A stretch of 64,000 nt of DNA from CAVTAV01 sp963732795. Its GTDB lineage: Bacteria; Pseudomonadota; Alphaproteobacteria; CAVTAV01. The position numbers and the translations under genes are program-made. Positions 52,596 through 62,582 of the stretch are shown here, in pieces (the stretch's first letter is position 1; each line of letters begins with the position of its first letter). The DNA lies in assembly GCA_963732795.1 (NCBI GenBank), contig CAVTAV010000006.1:434001-498000 (forward strand), read 5' to 3'. The notes beneath the pieces are model-generated. The model was given only the letters and a program-made list of their open reading frames with translations, made no database searches and was not told the origin of the DNA.

Positions 52596-53744
52596 CTATT
52601 TGCGCTTGAAATGCTTGCCGAGGGTCAGCCCCTGGCCCTGATAGGACGAGCCGATCCCGGCGCCATAGGGCTTGGCGGTCGGCTCGGTCAACCGCTCGAC
52701 CACGACCCGGCCGACGATCTGGCCGTGCTCCAGGAGAAACGGCACCTCATGGGAGCGCACCTCGAGCACGATCTTCGTTCCGTTCACGCCGTTCGGGTTG
52801 GTGCCGAATCCCGGATCGAAAAAGCCGGCGTAATGGACCCGGAACTCGCCGACTAAGGTGTCATAGGCGATCATGTCGCCGGCGAGATCGTTCGGCACGC
52901 AGACGGTTTCCTTGGTCGCGAGAATATGGAACTCGTCGGTCTTGAGCACGAGACCGCCGTCCTTGGGCCGATAAACCTCGTCCCAGAAATCCGCGACATC
53001 GTAGTGGCCGATCAAATCGAGATCGATCGGCTCGCGGGTTTTCCGGGCCTTATAGCCGATGAGGCCGGTCGCCGTGTCGCCCATCACATCGACCGAGAGC
53101 GCGATCGCGCCGTCCTTGACGTCCGCCACGCCCTCCTCGTCGCGCACGATCCGGACCTTCTCATGGAGCCGACGCACGAAGGCGTCGCTGGAGGGCGGCG
53201 TGCCGCGCTTGAGGCGAATCTGCGAGAGACGCGAGCCCCGGCGCACCTTCACATTGAACGACCGCGGCGCGATTTCGAGCCACAAGGGGCCGTTATAGCG
53301 CTCGGCGATCTGATCGAACTCGGTCGCGTAATCGGTGATGACGCGGCAGAACACGTCCAGCCGGCCGGTCGAGCTCTTCGGATTCGCGACGCCCGACATG
53401 CGCTTCCTGAGCGCGAGAGTTTCCTGGAGGCGCACGAGATAGACCTTGCCGGTCTCCAGTACCGCGCCCCTGTCGAGGTCGATCTTCTCCTCGGCGAAAA
53501 TCCCGAGCTTGTCCTCGACCGTGCGGGTGCCGGGGAGGAAGCTCGCGGGTACGCGGTACGCCGTGGCGCCCAGCCTTAAATCGATGCTCGCCGGCTGAAT
53601 CTGCTCCGGCAAAATCGCATTCTCGGCCGCTAGAAGCCCGGTCTCGATCAGGCCTTCGAGACCCTGAGCCGGAAAGATCCCGGACTGAGTCTCGGCTTCC
53701 GCATCGCGCGCGGGAAGGACAGTCTGTTCAGCGCCGCCGCTCAT
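52596..53744 (-). CDS. 2'-deoxycytidine 5'-triphosphate deaminase (long form)
   Basis: 382 residues, about twice the usual Dcd. Two dUTPase-like halves: IQPASIDLRLGATAYRVP and KSSTGRLDVFCRVITDY with WLEIAPRSFNVKVRRGSRLSQIRL in the first, and MIAYDTLVGEFRVHYAGFFDPGFG with HEVPFLLEHGQIVGRVV in the second. Alphaproteobacteria have such duplicated deaminases. It would make dUTP from dCTP. First gene of a pair with the binding-like protein. Confidence 0.88.
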   Translation of the reverse strand: MSGGAEQTVLPARDAEAETQSGIFPAQGLEGLIETGLLAAENAILPEQIQPASIDLRLGATAYRVPASFLPGTRTVEDKLGIFAEEKIDLDRGAVLETGKVYLVRLQETLALRKRMSGVANPKSSTGRLDVFCRVITDYATEFDQIAERYNGPLWLEIAPRSFNVKVRRGSRLSQIRLKRGTPPSSDAFVRRLHEKVRIVRDEEGVADVKDGAIALSVDVMGDTATGLIGYKARKTREPIDLDLIGHYDVADFWDEVYRPKDGGLVLKTDEFHILATKETVCVPNDLAGDMIAYDTLVGEFRVHYAGFFDPGFGTNPNGVNGTKIVLEVRSHEVPFLLEHGQIVGRVVVERLTEPTAKPYGAGIGSSYQGQGLTLGKHFKRK

Positions 53745-53882
53745 TCACCGACCCGGGTTGAAACATCGGCGCGGCGCTCAAACCATCAATTATTTCAATG
53801 GCTTACTTGTGCCACACCGGACCCGTCCAGACTCGCACCAAGCCACGGGCAATGCAAGGATTTTCGCCTCGATTGTGGAGTG

Positions 53883-55818
53883 CTACTTCGCCCGGTTCTT
53901 CACCAGATCGTCGACCACGGCGGGATCGGCCAGAGTCGAGGTGTCGCCCAAATTGCCGAAATCGTTTTCGGCGATCTTGCGCAGGATGCGGCGCATGATC
54001 TTGCCCGAACGGGTCTTGGGCAGGCTCGGCGCGAACTGGATGACGTCGGGCATGGCGATGCGGCTGATCTCGGTGCCGACCCAGTCCTTGAGTTCCTTGT
54101 CAGGGCGTCGGACGGGCGCGACGTCGGCATTGAGCGTGACATAGGCATAGATGCCCTGGCCCTTGAGATCGTGCGGGATAGCCGACCACAGCGGCTTCGG
54201 CGACCTGATCATGCGCCACGAGCGCACTTTCGACCTCGGCGGTGCCAAGCCGGTGGCCGGAGACGTTGATCACGTCGTCCACCCGGCCGGTGATCCAGTA
54301 ATAGCCGTCCTCGTCGCGCCGGCAGCCGTCGCCGGTGAAATATTTGCCCTTATAGGCCGAGAAATAGGTCTGCACAAAGCGCTCGTGGTCGCCGTAAACC
54401 GTGCGCATCTGGCCGGGCCAGGAATTGAGAAGCACGAGATTGCCTGCGCCCGCGCCTTCCACAGGCTTGCCGTCTGCATCGACGATCTGAGGTTTCACCC
54501 CGAAGAACGGCCGCGTCGCCGAGCCGGGCTTGAGCTTGGTCGCGCCGGGCAGGGGCGTGATCAGGATGCCGCCGGTTTCGGTCTGCCACCAAGTATCGAC
54601 GATCGGGCAGCGAGAATCGCCGACCGTCTTGTAATACCACAGCCAAGCCTCGGGATTGATCGGCTCGCCGACCGAGCCCAGAAGCTTCAACGACCCGCGC
54701 GAGGTCTTGTTCACCGGTTCGTCGCCCTGCCGCATCAGTGCGCGGATCGCGGTCGGCGCGGTATAGAGGATGTTGACCTTGTGGCGGTCCACGATCTCCC
54801 AGAACCGCGAGAAATCGGGATAGCTCGGCACGCCCTCGAACATCACCGTCGTCGCGCCGTTGGCGAGCGGCCCGTAGACGATATAGGAGTGTCCCGTCAC
54901 CCAACCGACATCCGCCGCGCACCAATAGATGTCGCCGTCGTGATAATCGAAGACATATTGGTGGGTGAGCGAGACATAGACCAGATAGCCGCCGGTTGTA
55001 TGCAGCACGCCCTTGGGCTTCCCGGTCGAGCCCGAGGTATAGAGGATGAACAGGGGATCCTCGGCGCTCATCTCGACCGGACGGCACTCCGCCGAAACAT
55101 GCTTGGCCGCCTCGTGGAACCAGACGTCGCGGATCTTCGTCATCGGCACCTCGGCGCCGGTGCGTCTCACCACGATCACCGACTTGACGGTCGGGCACTG
55201 CTCCAGCGCCTTGTCGGTATTCGCCTTCAGGGCCACGGCCTTGCCGCCGCGAAGGCCTTCGTCGACCGTGATCACGCAGTTCGAATCGCAGTCCTGGATG
55301 CGTCCGGCGAGCGCGTCGGGCGAAAATCCGGCAAAGACCAACGAATGCACCGCGCCGATCCGGGCGCAGGCCAGCATGGCGTAAACCGTTTCCGGGATCA
55401 TCGGCATATAGATCGTGACCCGGTCGCCCTTCCTGATGCCCTGCTCCTTCAGGATGTTCGCCATCCGGCAGGTCTCGTCGTGAAGCTCCTTATAGGTGAT
55501 GCGGCGCTGGTCCTTGGCGTCGTCGCCTTCCCAGATGATCGCGGCCTGATGGGCGCGCTTGGCCAGATGCCGGTCGATGCAATTGGCGCTGACATTGAGC
55601 GTGCCGTCCTCGAACCATTTGATCGAGACGTCGCCCGAGAAGCTCGCATTCTTCACCTTGGTGAAGGGCTTGATCCAATCGATCCGCTTGGCGTGCTCGC
55701 GCCAGAAACCGTCGGGATCTTCGACGGACTGCTCATAGAGCCGGAGATAGGTCGCGTTGTCGCACCATGCCCGCCGGGCCCATTCGTCGCTCACCGGGAT
55801 GATTTGATCGTCGGCCAT
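53883..55818 (-). CDS. acs: acetate--CoA ligase, frame-disrupted
   Basis: Acetyl-CoA synthetase. KGDRVTIYMPM, FILYTSGSTGKPKGVLHTTGGYL (AMP-binding P-loop), WCAADVGWVTGHSYIVYGPL, TWWQTETGG, TGDGCRRDEDGYYWITGRVDDVINVSGHR, and the C-terminal acetylation site PKTRSGKIMRR. The frame breaks near 54176 (TATCCCGCAC for TATCCGCAC, one extra C) before HDLKGQGIYAYV. Corrected length is 644 residues, typical. The ATG at 55818 has AGGTGGGGG upstream; a GTG nine bases earlier is less likely. Confidence 0.95.
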
Positions 55819-56010
55819 GGCCCCCACCTTTCTGGTCTTTGCGGCAGAATAGGCCGCGAATGATACGGAGCCATGACGGGGGCGGCAAGGGTAGCCCGTA
55901 TGGTTAAAACCCCGGAGCTTCGTCTCCTTAATGTGCAGTTCAGCTATCGGTGCGACGCGATAGCCTGGACCGCACGCGTATCAACGTCGTGAGTAAAGTG
56001 AAAGTATGTC

Positions 56011-57097
56011 ATGTCGCAACGGACTCGTATGCTCCAAGCCCCGCTCGATGCTTCGCCCGCAGGCTTGATCCCCGAGACCCCCCTCGTCGACAACAGCCCG
56101 ATTCTCGACACGGTCTTCGCCCGCTGGCGTATGCCCAGCATGAGCGCTGCGCTGGAGGTCGGCATTTACGATGCCCTGACGGAAGGGCCCGCCCGCCCGG
56201 AAACATTGGCTGGACAACTTGGTCTGGATTTGCGGGCGGTTCGCGCCGTTCTCCCGGTCCTCGCCGGCAGCGGGATCCTGACGGTGCATGGCGGCCGCTA
56301 CGGCCTCACCGCAGCCGCCCGGACCTATCTCCTGAAAGACGGCCCGTTCTTCTTCGGCGCCAAGCTTGCGACCCAGGCGCGATCGAGCCGCGAGCACGCC
56401 GAATTGATGAAGGCGCTGCGCCCGGTCAAGAAGAAGAGCCGCTGGTGGTGGCCGTCCAACCCGGTGGACGCGTGGGAAGATGGCAAGATCACGCGCGAGA
56501 TGGCCAAGGGCATCGCCGCCTATATGCAGGCCGAATGCGCGGGCCTCGCGGCCGGCGCGGCCCAAAGCGGGGTCTATCGCGGCATCCGGCGGATGCTCGA
56601 TGTCGGCGGGGGCTCCGGCGCCATGGCGGTCGCGATCGCCGGCGCTCAGCCGGAAACCGAGTGCGTGGTGATGGACCTGCCGGCCATGTGCGAGGAAGCC
56701 AAGACGTATATCCGGTCCGCCGGTTTCGAGCGGCGCATCAAGGTCGAAGCGATCGACATGTTCCGCGCAGCCCTGGCCCGAAGGCCATGATGGCATCGTG
56801 TTTTCGAACATCTTCCACGATTGGTCCTTCGAGACCTGTGAGACCCTCGCGCGCCTCGCTTATGAGGCGCTCGTGCCGGGAGGCCGCGTCTTCGTCCATG
56901 AGATGCTGATGGCGGACGATCACGGCGGGCCGGCCCCGACCGCCGGCTTCTCGGCCCAGATGCTGCTCGACACGAGGGGACAGCAATACACGTTTCCGGA
57001 GCTTCGAGACTTTCTGGCGAAGGCCGGTTTCGAAGATGTCGGCGTGACCCATAGCTTCAGCTATTACTCGGTCGTTTCGGCTACGAAAACCTCGTAA
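56011..57097 (+). CDS. methyltransferase, O-methyltransferase family 2 type (1), frame-disrupted
   Basis: N-terminal winged-helix dimer domain (FARWRMPSMSAALEVGIYD, about 35-55), SAM loop MLDVGGGSGAMAVAIA, DLPAMCEEA, then in a second frame VFSNIFHDWSFETC with the catalytic-type histidine, and a C-terminal YTFPELRDFLAKAGF. One extra C near 56766 (CGCGCAGCCC for CGCGAGCCC) breaks the frame; the paralogue next door reads REPWPEG at this point. Corrected length is 361 residues. Acceptor unknown. Divergent from acs. Confidence 0.88.
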
Positions 57098-57208
57098 AGG
57101 TCGGCCGAGCGGTGACCCGCTCGTCGCCGATCAGGGTGATTTTGGCCGTTCAACTTCCGAGGTCGGTCCGCTAGAGTCCGCCTTCTATCCACAGGGTGAG
57201 CGAAAAAC

Positions 57209-58225
57209 ATGCAAACGCCGATCGTCGACAACAAAGTGATCCTGGAAACGCTATTCGCCCGCTGGCGCGCGCCCTGCATGAGCGTGGGACTGGAGCTCGG
57301 CTTTTACGAGGCCTTGCACGAGATGCCCGCCTCGGCCGCCGAGCTGGCCAAGCGGCTCGATCTCAACGAGCGGGCCATGCGCGCGATGCTGCCGGTCCTG
57401 GCGGCGAGCGGGATTCTGACGGTCCATGGCGGCCGCTACGGCCTCACCGTGGCGGCGCGGACCTATCTTCTCAAGGACAGCTATTTCTTCTTCGGCCCCA
57501 AGCTCGCGACCCAGGCGCGCTCCATGAGCGAGCATGCCGAGCTCCTCAAGGCGCTCCGGCACAAGGACGAATACAAGGGCGAGCGCGAGCGCCCGGTCGA
57601 AGGCTGGGAAGCCGGCCAGATCCCGCCGGAGCTTGCGAAGGGTATCGCGGCCTATATGCAGTCCGAATGCGTCGGGCTCGCGGCGGGCGCGGCGAAGAGC
57701 GGCGTGTTCAAGGGCGTGAAGCGAATGCTCGATGTCGGCGGCGGCTCGGGCGTCATGTCGATCGCGATCGCGGCCCATCAGCCGGGCGTCCAATGCACCG
57801 TCATGGATCTGCCGACCATGTGCGCCGAGGCCGAGGGCTATATCGATCGCGCGGGGTTCAAGGGCAAGGTCGACACCAAAGCCGTCGACATGTTTCGCGA
57901 GCCCTGGCCCGAGGGCTATGACGGCATGGTGTTCTCCAACATCTTCCATGACTGGCGCTTCGATACCTGCGCCACCCTTGCTTCGCTCGCCTTCAAGGCG
58001 CTGCAGAGCGGGGGCAAGATCTTCCTGCACGAGATGCTTTTGAACGACGACCTCAGCGGCCCCGCCGCGACGGCCGGGTTCTCGACGCAGATGTTGCTCG
58101 GCACCCAGGGCCAGCAGTTCAGTTTCCTGGAATTGAAAAAACTCCTTGAGGATGCCGGCTTCACGAAGGTCGGCGTCACCCACACTTTCGGCTATTATTC
58201 GGTCGTGACGGGGGTGAAACCGTAA
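57209..58225 (+). CDS. methyltransferase, O-methyltransferase family 2 type (2)
   Basis: 338 residues, uninterrupted paralogue of the preceding gene: FARWRAPCMSVGLELGFYEAL, GILTVHGGRYGLT, LDVGGGSG (174-181), NIFHDW (244-249) with H247, and a C-terminal GFTKVGVTHTFGYYSVV shared with paralogue 1. The nearest named relatives are acetylserotonin/hydroxyindole and polyketide O-methyltransferases; no natural-product synthase is in the window, so the acceptor is open. ATG at 57209. Confidence 0.9.
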   Translation: MQTPIVDNKVILETLFARWRAPCMSVGLELGFYEALHEMPASAAELAKRLDLNERAMRAMLPVLAASGILTVHGGRYGLTVAARTYLLKDSYFFFGPKLATQARSMSEHAELLKALRHKDEYKGERERPVEGWEAGQIPPELAKGIAAYMQSECVGLAAGAAKSGVFKGVKRMLDVGGGSGVMSIAIAAHQPGVQCTVMDLPTMCAEAEGYIDRAGFKGKVDTKAVDMFREPWPEGYDGMVFSNIFHDWRFDTCATLASLAFKALQSGGKIFLHEMLLNDDLSGPAATAGFSTQMLLGTQGQQFSFLELKKLLEDAGFTKVGVTHTFGYYSVVTGVKP

Positions 58226-58248
58226 GGGAGTCACAAGGATGATCAAGA

Positions 58249-58644
58249 ATGGCCGATAGGATACGACCTTTCGATGCATCGTCGTTCAACATCGCCATGC
58301 ACCGCGACGGACGGTCCGAGGTCACGAAGGCTTTATGGGGACCTCCGGCGCGCGTGGAGGGTTTCACCGTCATGGCGCCCTTCCTCACCCGCAATCCGCC
58401 GCATAACGGCGAGATGCATCCGGACGGTGATGAGCTGATCTTTTTGATCTCGGGACGGCTCGACGTCATCGCCGAGGAGGGCGGGGCCGAGACCGTTACG
58501 CAAATGGTTGGCGGCCAGGCGGTTGTCATCCCCAAGGGCATGTGGCATCGCCTCGACATCAAGGAGCCCTGCCAGCTGGTCGTGATGACGCCCGGTCCCG
58601 AGAGCATGCACCGGCCTCTGCCCGATCAGCGGCAGCCGGGATGA
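58249..58644 (+). CDS. cupin domain protein
   Basis: 131 residues. One cupin barrel with NGEMHPDGDELIFLISGRLDVI, then GGQAVVIPKGMWHRLDI, the two metal-binding stretches (H-x-D..E and H). The family holds small-molecule-binding and catalytic members; no substrate can be named. It follows methyltransferase 2 by 23 bases and is probably co-transcribed. Confidence 0.82.
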   Translation: MADRIRPFDASSFNIAMHRDGRSEVTKALWGPPARVEGFTVMAPFLTRNPPHNGEMHPDGDELIFLISGRLDVIAEEGGAETVTQMVGGQAVVIPKGMWHRLDIKEPCQLVVMTPGPESMHRPLPDQRQPG

Positions 58645-58868
58645 CGAGCCGACGCAATCGGGACTAAAGCCTACGCGGCTAGACGATCCCGTCCAAATGT
58701 CGGCATCTACCTTGGACAAAGTCGACCGATATCGTCCCGGCCAGCCCCGCCGGAGCCGGCAAACGACCGCGTTCGGGCCGATCGGATATTCCGCGGTCTG
58801 TTCGGCTGGCGGTTGGCCCGGTATAAGCCGGAGGCCCCAAAAGGTGCATCGGAAGGCCAGGCCGCAGA

Positions 58869-60257
58869 ATGACAAGCAACGCAAAAACCGTCGCGATGAC
58901 GGAGGGGCCGCTTCTCGGAGTTCTGATCCGCGTGGCCTTGCCCATAACGTTCACAAATCTCTGTCAGTCGACCTACGACATTATCAATGCATTTTGGCTG
59001 GGGCATCTTGGTCAGGACGCGATTGCGGCCGTTGCCGCAAGCGGGCCGCTGTTCTTCGTGCTTGTATCGCTGAGCAGCGGTCTTTCCACCGCGGGGGCTG
59101 TCCTTATCGCCCAGAATGCTGGAGCAAAGAGGCGTGACGTGCTCGACCATGTGACCGCCCAAACGCTCCTTATGGTGATCGCACTTGCGGTAGCTTTCGC
59201 GCTCTTTGGCAATCTGTCCGCGCCACTTCAACTCCAATTGGTGGGCGTTGAACCGAATGTAGCCCGGCTCGCCGACGGCTACCTATCGGTTCGCTATGTC
59301 GGGATGATCCCAATGTTCACCATCATGGCAATGCAGGCGATGCTGCAGGCGGTCGGGGAGGTTCGCTTTGCCATGTGGGTTCTGATCGGCAGCATCATTC
59401 TCAATGCCGCGCTCGATCCTGTTCTGATTTTCGGGGTCGGCCCGGTCCCGGTCCTAGGGGTCAGGGGCGCGGCCGCCGCCACCGTGATCTCTCAAATTGC
59501 AGCGCTTCTAGTGATTTTCCACCACCTGTTGACCGGCAGGTCCGCGCTCCATCTCCGCGTCCACAACTTCCGGCCTGACTTTGCGCAAATCAAGCTGGCA
59601 ATTGGTCTCGGAGTCCCCGCCTCGATCGAGCAGGCCATCCGGACGTTCAGCTCGCTGTTGCTGATGTCTCTTGCCGCGAGTTTTGGAACCGTCGGCCTCG
59701 CGTCCTACGGCGTGGGTACGCGGCTCATGTTCTTCTGGTTCGCTCCGACCATGGGGCTCGGCGTCGCGGCCGCGACGGTGGTTGGACAAAATATCGGCGC
59801 CGGGCGACCCGACCGCGCGGAAGCGGCGGTGCGCACGGCTGCCTGGCTCGGTTTCGGGTCGCTCACACTGATCGGGCTGGCGCACATTCCGTTCGTCCCT
59901 CAGATCATGTCCTCGCTCGCTCCCGGCGAGCCGGACGTTATCCGAAACGCCAGCAGTTTCGCTTATGTCTTTCTGCCCTTCCTCGGTGTCGTGGCGGTGA
60001 CGCAGGCCTTTCTGGGGGCGTTCCGGGGAGCAGGCAACACACGACAATCGATGACACTGTCGATCATGCAGCAGTGGCTGTTCCAGCTTCCGATCGCATG
60101 GGGCCTCGCCTTGGCGACGCCTGTCGGAATCAATGGCATTTGGTGGTGTTATCCGCTCGGAAATGGGGCCACCGCGCTGTTGTGCTTGGTCTGGTACAAG
60201 TACGGTCGGTGGCGCCGCAATCTGGTTCAGACGGAGGCGTCCCACGGAAGGAGCTAA
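58869..60257 (+). CDS. MATE family efflux transporter
   Basis: 462 residues, twelve hydrophobic segments in two similar halves. PLLGVLIRVALPITFTNLCQ, AALDPVLIFGVGPVPVLGVRGAAAATV and GLGVAAATVVGQNIGAGRPDRA are MATE motifs. Exports cationic drugs or metabolites with Na+ or H+. Base use in its first half (many GCA, TTG, AAT) looks less GC-biased than that of its neighbours. ATG at 58869; the 224 bases upstream have no gene. Confidence 0.88.
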   Translation: MTSNAKTVAMTEGPLLGVLIRVALPITFTNLCQSTYDIINAFWLGHLGQDAIAAVAASGPLFFVLVSLSSGLSTAGAVLIAQNAGAKRRDVLDHVTAQTLLMVIALAVAFALFGNLSAPLQLQLVGVEPNVARLADGYLSVRYVGMIPMFTIMAMQAMLQAVGEVRFAMWVLIGSIILNAALDPVLIFGVGPVPVLGVRGAAAATVISQIAALLVIFHHLLTGRSALHLRVHNFRPDFAQIKLAIGLGVPASIEQAIRTFSSLLLMSLAASFGTVGLASYGVGTRLMFFWFAPTMGLGVAAATVVGQNIGAGRPDRAEAAVRTAAWLGFGSLTLIGLAHIPFVPQIMSSLAPGEPDVIRNASSFAYVFLPFLGVVAVTQAFLGAFRGAGNTRQSMTLSIMQQWLFQLPIAWGLALATPVGINGIWWCYPLGNGATALLCLVWYKYGRWRRNLVQTEASHGRS

Positions 60258-60283
60258 CCGGCCGATATATGCGCCCCGCCGCC

Positions 60284-60676
60284 TTAGGCCACGTAGACAA
60301 TCCCGTTCCGCACCTCGATCGCAGTCGCCGTCAAATATTGCCCGCGGCACGGCCCGGCGAAGCAATAGCCGTCCTCGGGCCGGAACACCGCGCCGTGATT
60401 GGCGCAGAGGAAGAAGGTGCGTTGCGGGTCCATGAACACACCCGGCCGCCAGTCCATCGGCAGGGCGACATGGGGACAGAGATTGCGATAGGCGTAGACG
60501 GCCTCGCCGATCCGCTGCACGAAAAACTCGAACGGGTCTTCCTCCGTGCCGTAAGTGAAGACTTTCGCGCCGTTTTCCGGGATGTCGTCGATGCGGCAGA
60601 GAACGGTCCCGGCTTGGGGCGCATTCGGCACATCGGCGAGATAAGCCGGACCCGGCTTGCCGAGCTTGGGCAGCAT
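60284..60676 (-). CDS. Rieske (2Fe-2S) domain protein (1)
   Basis: 130 residues. Rieske ligands C67, H69, C91, H94 (LCPHVALPMDW, FFLCANHGAVF), plus an extra pair C105 and C110 after DGY. These are small, stand-alone Rieske ferredoxin-like proteins. It follows paralogue 2 by four bases and is second in the pair. Redox partner not visible. The ATG at 60676 is chosen because an upstream extension overlaps the other Rieske gene. Confidence 0.85.
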   Translation of the reverse strand: MLPKLGKPGPAYLADVPNAPQAGTVLCRIDDIPENGAKVFTYGTEEDPFEFFVQRIGEAVYAYRNLCPHVALPMDWRPGVFMDPQRTFFLCANHGAVFRPEDGYCFAGPCRGQYLTATAIEVRNGIVYVA

Positions 60677-60680
60677 CGAG

Positions 60681-61085
60681 TCAGCCCGCGAGCACCCGGC
60701 CGTCCTCGACACGGACCGCGACCGGGGTCAGCCAATGGCCTTCGCACACGCCTTCGTCGCAATAGCCGTCGGCGATGCGGAACTTGGCGTAGTGGTTGAT
60801 GCAATAGAACCGGTCGCCCGCGCCGTTGAGGAATTTCGGCTCGCGCCAATTGAGCGAGATGTTGAAATGCGGACAGGCGTTGACATAGGCGACCGCCCCG
60901 CCCTCGTGGGCCTTGACGAAGATCTCGGTCGCGCGCGGCGGCTCGCCGAAGGTGATCAGCCGGGCTTCGCCGTCCGCCAGATCCTCCAGCGTGCACAAGA
61001 CCGCGCCGGCTTGTGGCCCGCCGAGCTCCCGGCAGGTCTTGAAACGCGGACGGTTGAGAGGTTCTTCGTGCTGGATGGCCGTCAC
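60681..61085 (-). CDS. Rieske (2Fe-2S) domain protein (2)
   Basis: 134 residues. Ligands C71, H73, C95, H98 (ACPHFNISLNW, YCINHYAKF) and, as in paralogue 1, an extra pair C109 and C114 after DGY. The shared layout shows a tandem duplication. The start overlaps the EVE-domain gene stop by four bases, so EVE, Rieske 2 and Rieske 1 are read together. Partner unknown. Confidence 0.87.
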   Translation of the reverse strand: MTAIQHEEPLNRPRFKTCRELGGPQAGAVLCTLEDLADGEARLITFGEPPRATEIFVKAHEGGAVAYVNACPHFNISLNWREPKFLNGAGDRFYCINHYAKFRIADGYCDEGVCEGHWLTPVAVRVEDGRVLAG

Positions 61086-61495
61086 GGTTTGACGCCGCCC
61101 ATCCCGCAGATAATCTTCCAGGACTTAGCGTCGATCGGCACGACGGAAAGCCGGCCCTGGCGGATGAGCGCCAGATTCTCGAGCCGCTCGTCGGCCTTGA
61201 TGTCGGCGAGGGTCACGGGCGTCTTGAAGGCGCGGCCGAGTTTCAAATCCACCATGCCGAACCGGCCGGAGGCATCGGTGTGATCGGGGTAATATTCCTT
61301 CACCACCTCGACGATGCCGACGACCCGGCGTTCCGCGCCCGAATGGTAGAACAGGCACTCATCGCCCTTCTTCATGGCCTTCATGTTGTTGGACGCCTGG
61401 TAGTTCCGGACCCCGTTCCAGAAGGTGGTCTTGTCGCGGACCTGATCGTCCCAAGACCAAGTATTTGGCTCCGTTTTCACCAGCCAATAGGCCAT
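61082..61495 (-). CDS. EVE domain protein
   Basis: 137 residues, the complete EVE (PUA-like) fold: YWLVKTEPNTWSWDD, WNGVRNYQASNNMKAMKKGDECLFYHSG, VVGIVEVVKEYYPDHT, and LRNLALIRQGRLSV-like LENLALIRQGRLSVVPI. EVE domains bind modified bases in DNA or RNA. Between gpsA and the Rieske genes, its usual vicinity in alphaproteobacteria. ATG at 61495. Confidence 0.92.
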   Translation of the reverse strand: MAYWLVKTEPNTWSWDDQVRDKTTFWNGVRNYQASNNMKAMKKGDECLFYHSGAERRVVGIVEVVKEYYPDHTDASGRFGMVDLKLGRAFKTPVTLADIKADERLENLALIRQGRLSVVPIDAKSWKIICGMGGVKP

Positions 61496-61517
61496 TTTTC
61501 GCCTCCGTTTTGTCTTT

Positions 61518-62540
61518 TTAGCCCGAAACCGCCGCCGGTGCGCCCGAAACTTCGTGTTTAAAGGAGCGATTGAGCAGCCCTTCGACCGTGGCGTCGATCG
61601 CCGCGCCCTTGTTCAGCACGGCATCGACGGCGGCGCAAATCGGCATGTCGACGCCGTGGCGTTCGGCAAGGGCTACCGCGGCGCTCGCCGAATAGACGCC
61701 CTCCGCGATCGAGCGGCGACGGCCGAGGATCTGCGCCAGGGTCCGGCCTCGGCCGAGCGCCATGCCGAGCGAGGTGTTGCGCGACTGGGCGGAGGAGCAG
61801 GTGAGGATCAAATCGCCGAGGCCCGAAAGCCCCATCAGGGTGTCGCGGTTCGCGCCGAGCGCGTCGCCGAGCCGGAGGATTTCGGCCAAGCCCCGGGTCA
61901 TCAGCGCTGCGCGGGTGTTGTCGCCGAAGGCGCGGCCCTCGACGATGCCGCAGGCGATGGCGAGCACGTTCTTGACGGCTCCGCCGATCTGCGCGCCGAT
62001 CACGTCGGTCGAGAGATAGGGCCGGAAGGTCCGCTGGCCGAGCGCCTCGACGAGCATGCGGCCGACGGACTCGTCGCCGGACGCCAGGGTCACGGCGGTC
62101 GGATGGCCCTCGGCGACCTCGCGCGCGAAGGTCGGCCCCGACAGCACGGCGCGCGTCGCCTGCGGCAAGGTCTCGGCCACGACCTCGCTCATCAGTTTCA
62201 ACGTCGTTTGCTCGATCCCCTTGGCGCAGATGACGACCGGTGTGCCGCTCTTAAGCTTCAGGGTGGCGGCGAGCCGTTCGGTTACGCCGCGCATATGCTG
62301 GGCGGGGGCAACCAGCAGAATCGCATCGCCCGTGGCCGCCTCGCCCAACTCGCCGGTCGCGCGGACATTTTCGGGCAGGACGAAATCGGGCAGGAAGACC
62401 GGATTGGTGTGATCGGTATTGACCGCCTCGATGACATCGGCTTCGAGCGCCCACAGCACGACCTTCCGTCCGGCCTGGGCCGCGACGGCGGCCAAAGCCG
62501 TGCCCCAGGCTCCTGCGCCGATGACTCCGATCGTTTCCAC
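61518..62540 (-). CDS. gpsA: NAD(P)H-dependent glycerol-3-phosphate dehydrogenase
   Basis: Makes sn-glycerol-3-phosphate for phospholipids. 340 residues: IGVIGAGAWGTALA (nucleotide loop), VVICAKGIE, VLSGPTFAREVAEG, the catalytic-lysine region IGGAVKNVLAIACGI and SGLGDLILTCSSAQSRN. Complete. ATG at 62540. tsaD lies upstream on the same strand, with VOC and flavodoxin genes between. Confidence 0.97.
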   Translation of the reverse strand: METIGVIGAGAWGTALAAVAAQAGRKVVLWALEADVIEAVNTDHTNPVFLPDFVLPENVRATGELGEAATGDAILLVAPAQHMRGVTERLAATLKLKSGTPVVICAKGIEQTTLKLMSEVVAETLPQATRAVLSGPTFAREVAEGHPTAVTLASGDESVGRMLVEALGQRTFRPYLSTDVIGAQIGGAVKNVLAIACGIVEGRAFGDNTRAALMTRGLAEILRLGDALGANRDTLMGLSGLGDLILTCSSAQSRNTSLGMALGRGRTLAQILGRRRSIAEGVYSASAAVALAERHGVDMPICAAVDAVLNKGAAIDATVEGLLNRSFKHEVSGAPAAVSG

Positions 62541-62582
62541 AAGATTGTGATACCCGCGCCCGAGTCGCGAGGCAAGCCCGGC

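Noticed and set aside
54151..55863. A 570-codon plus-strand open frame across acs
   Set aside because: Antisense to an unmistakable acetyl-CoA synthetase; no recognisable domain in the translation.
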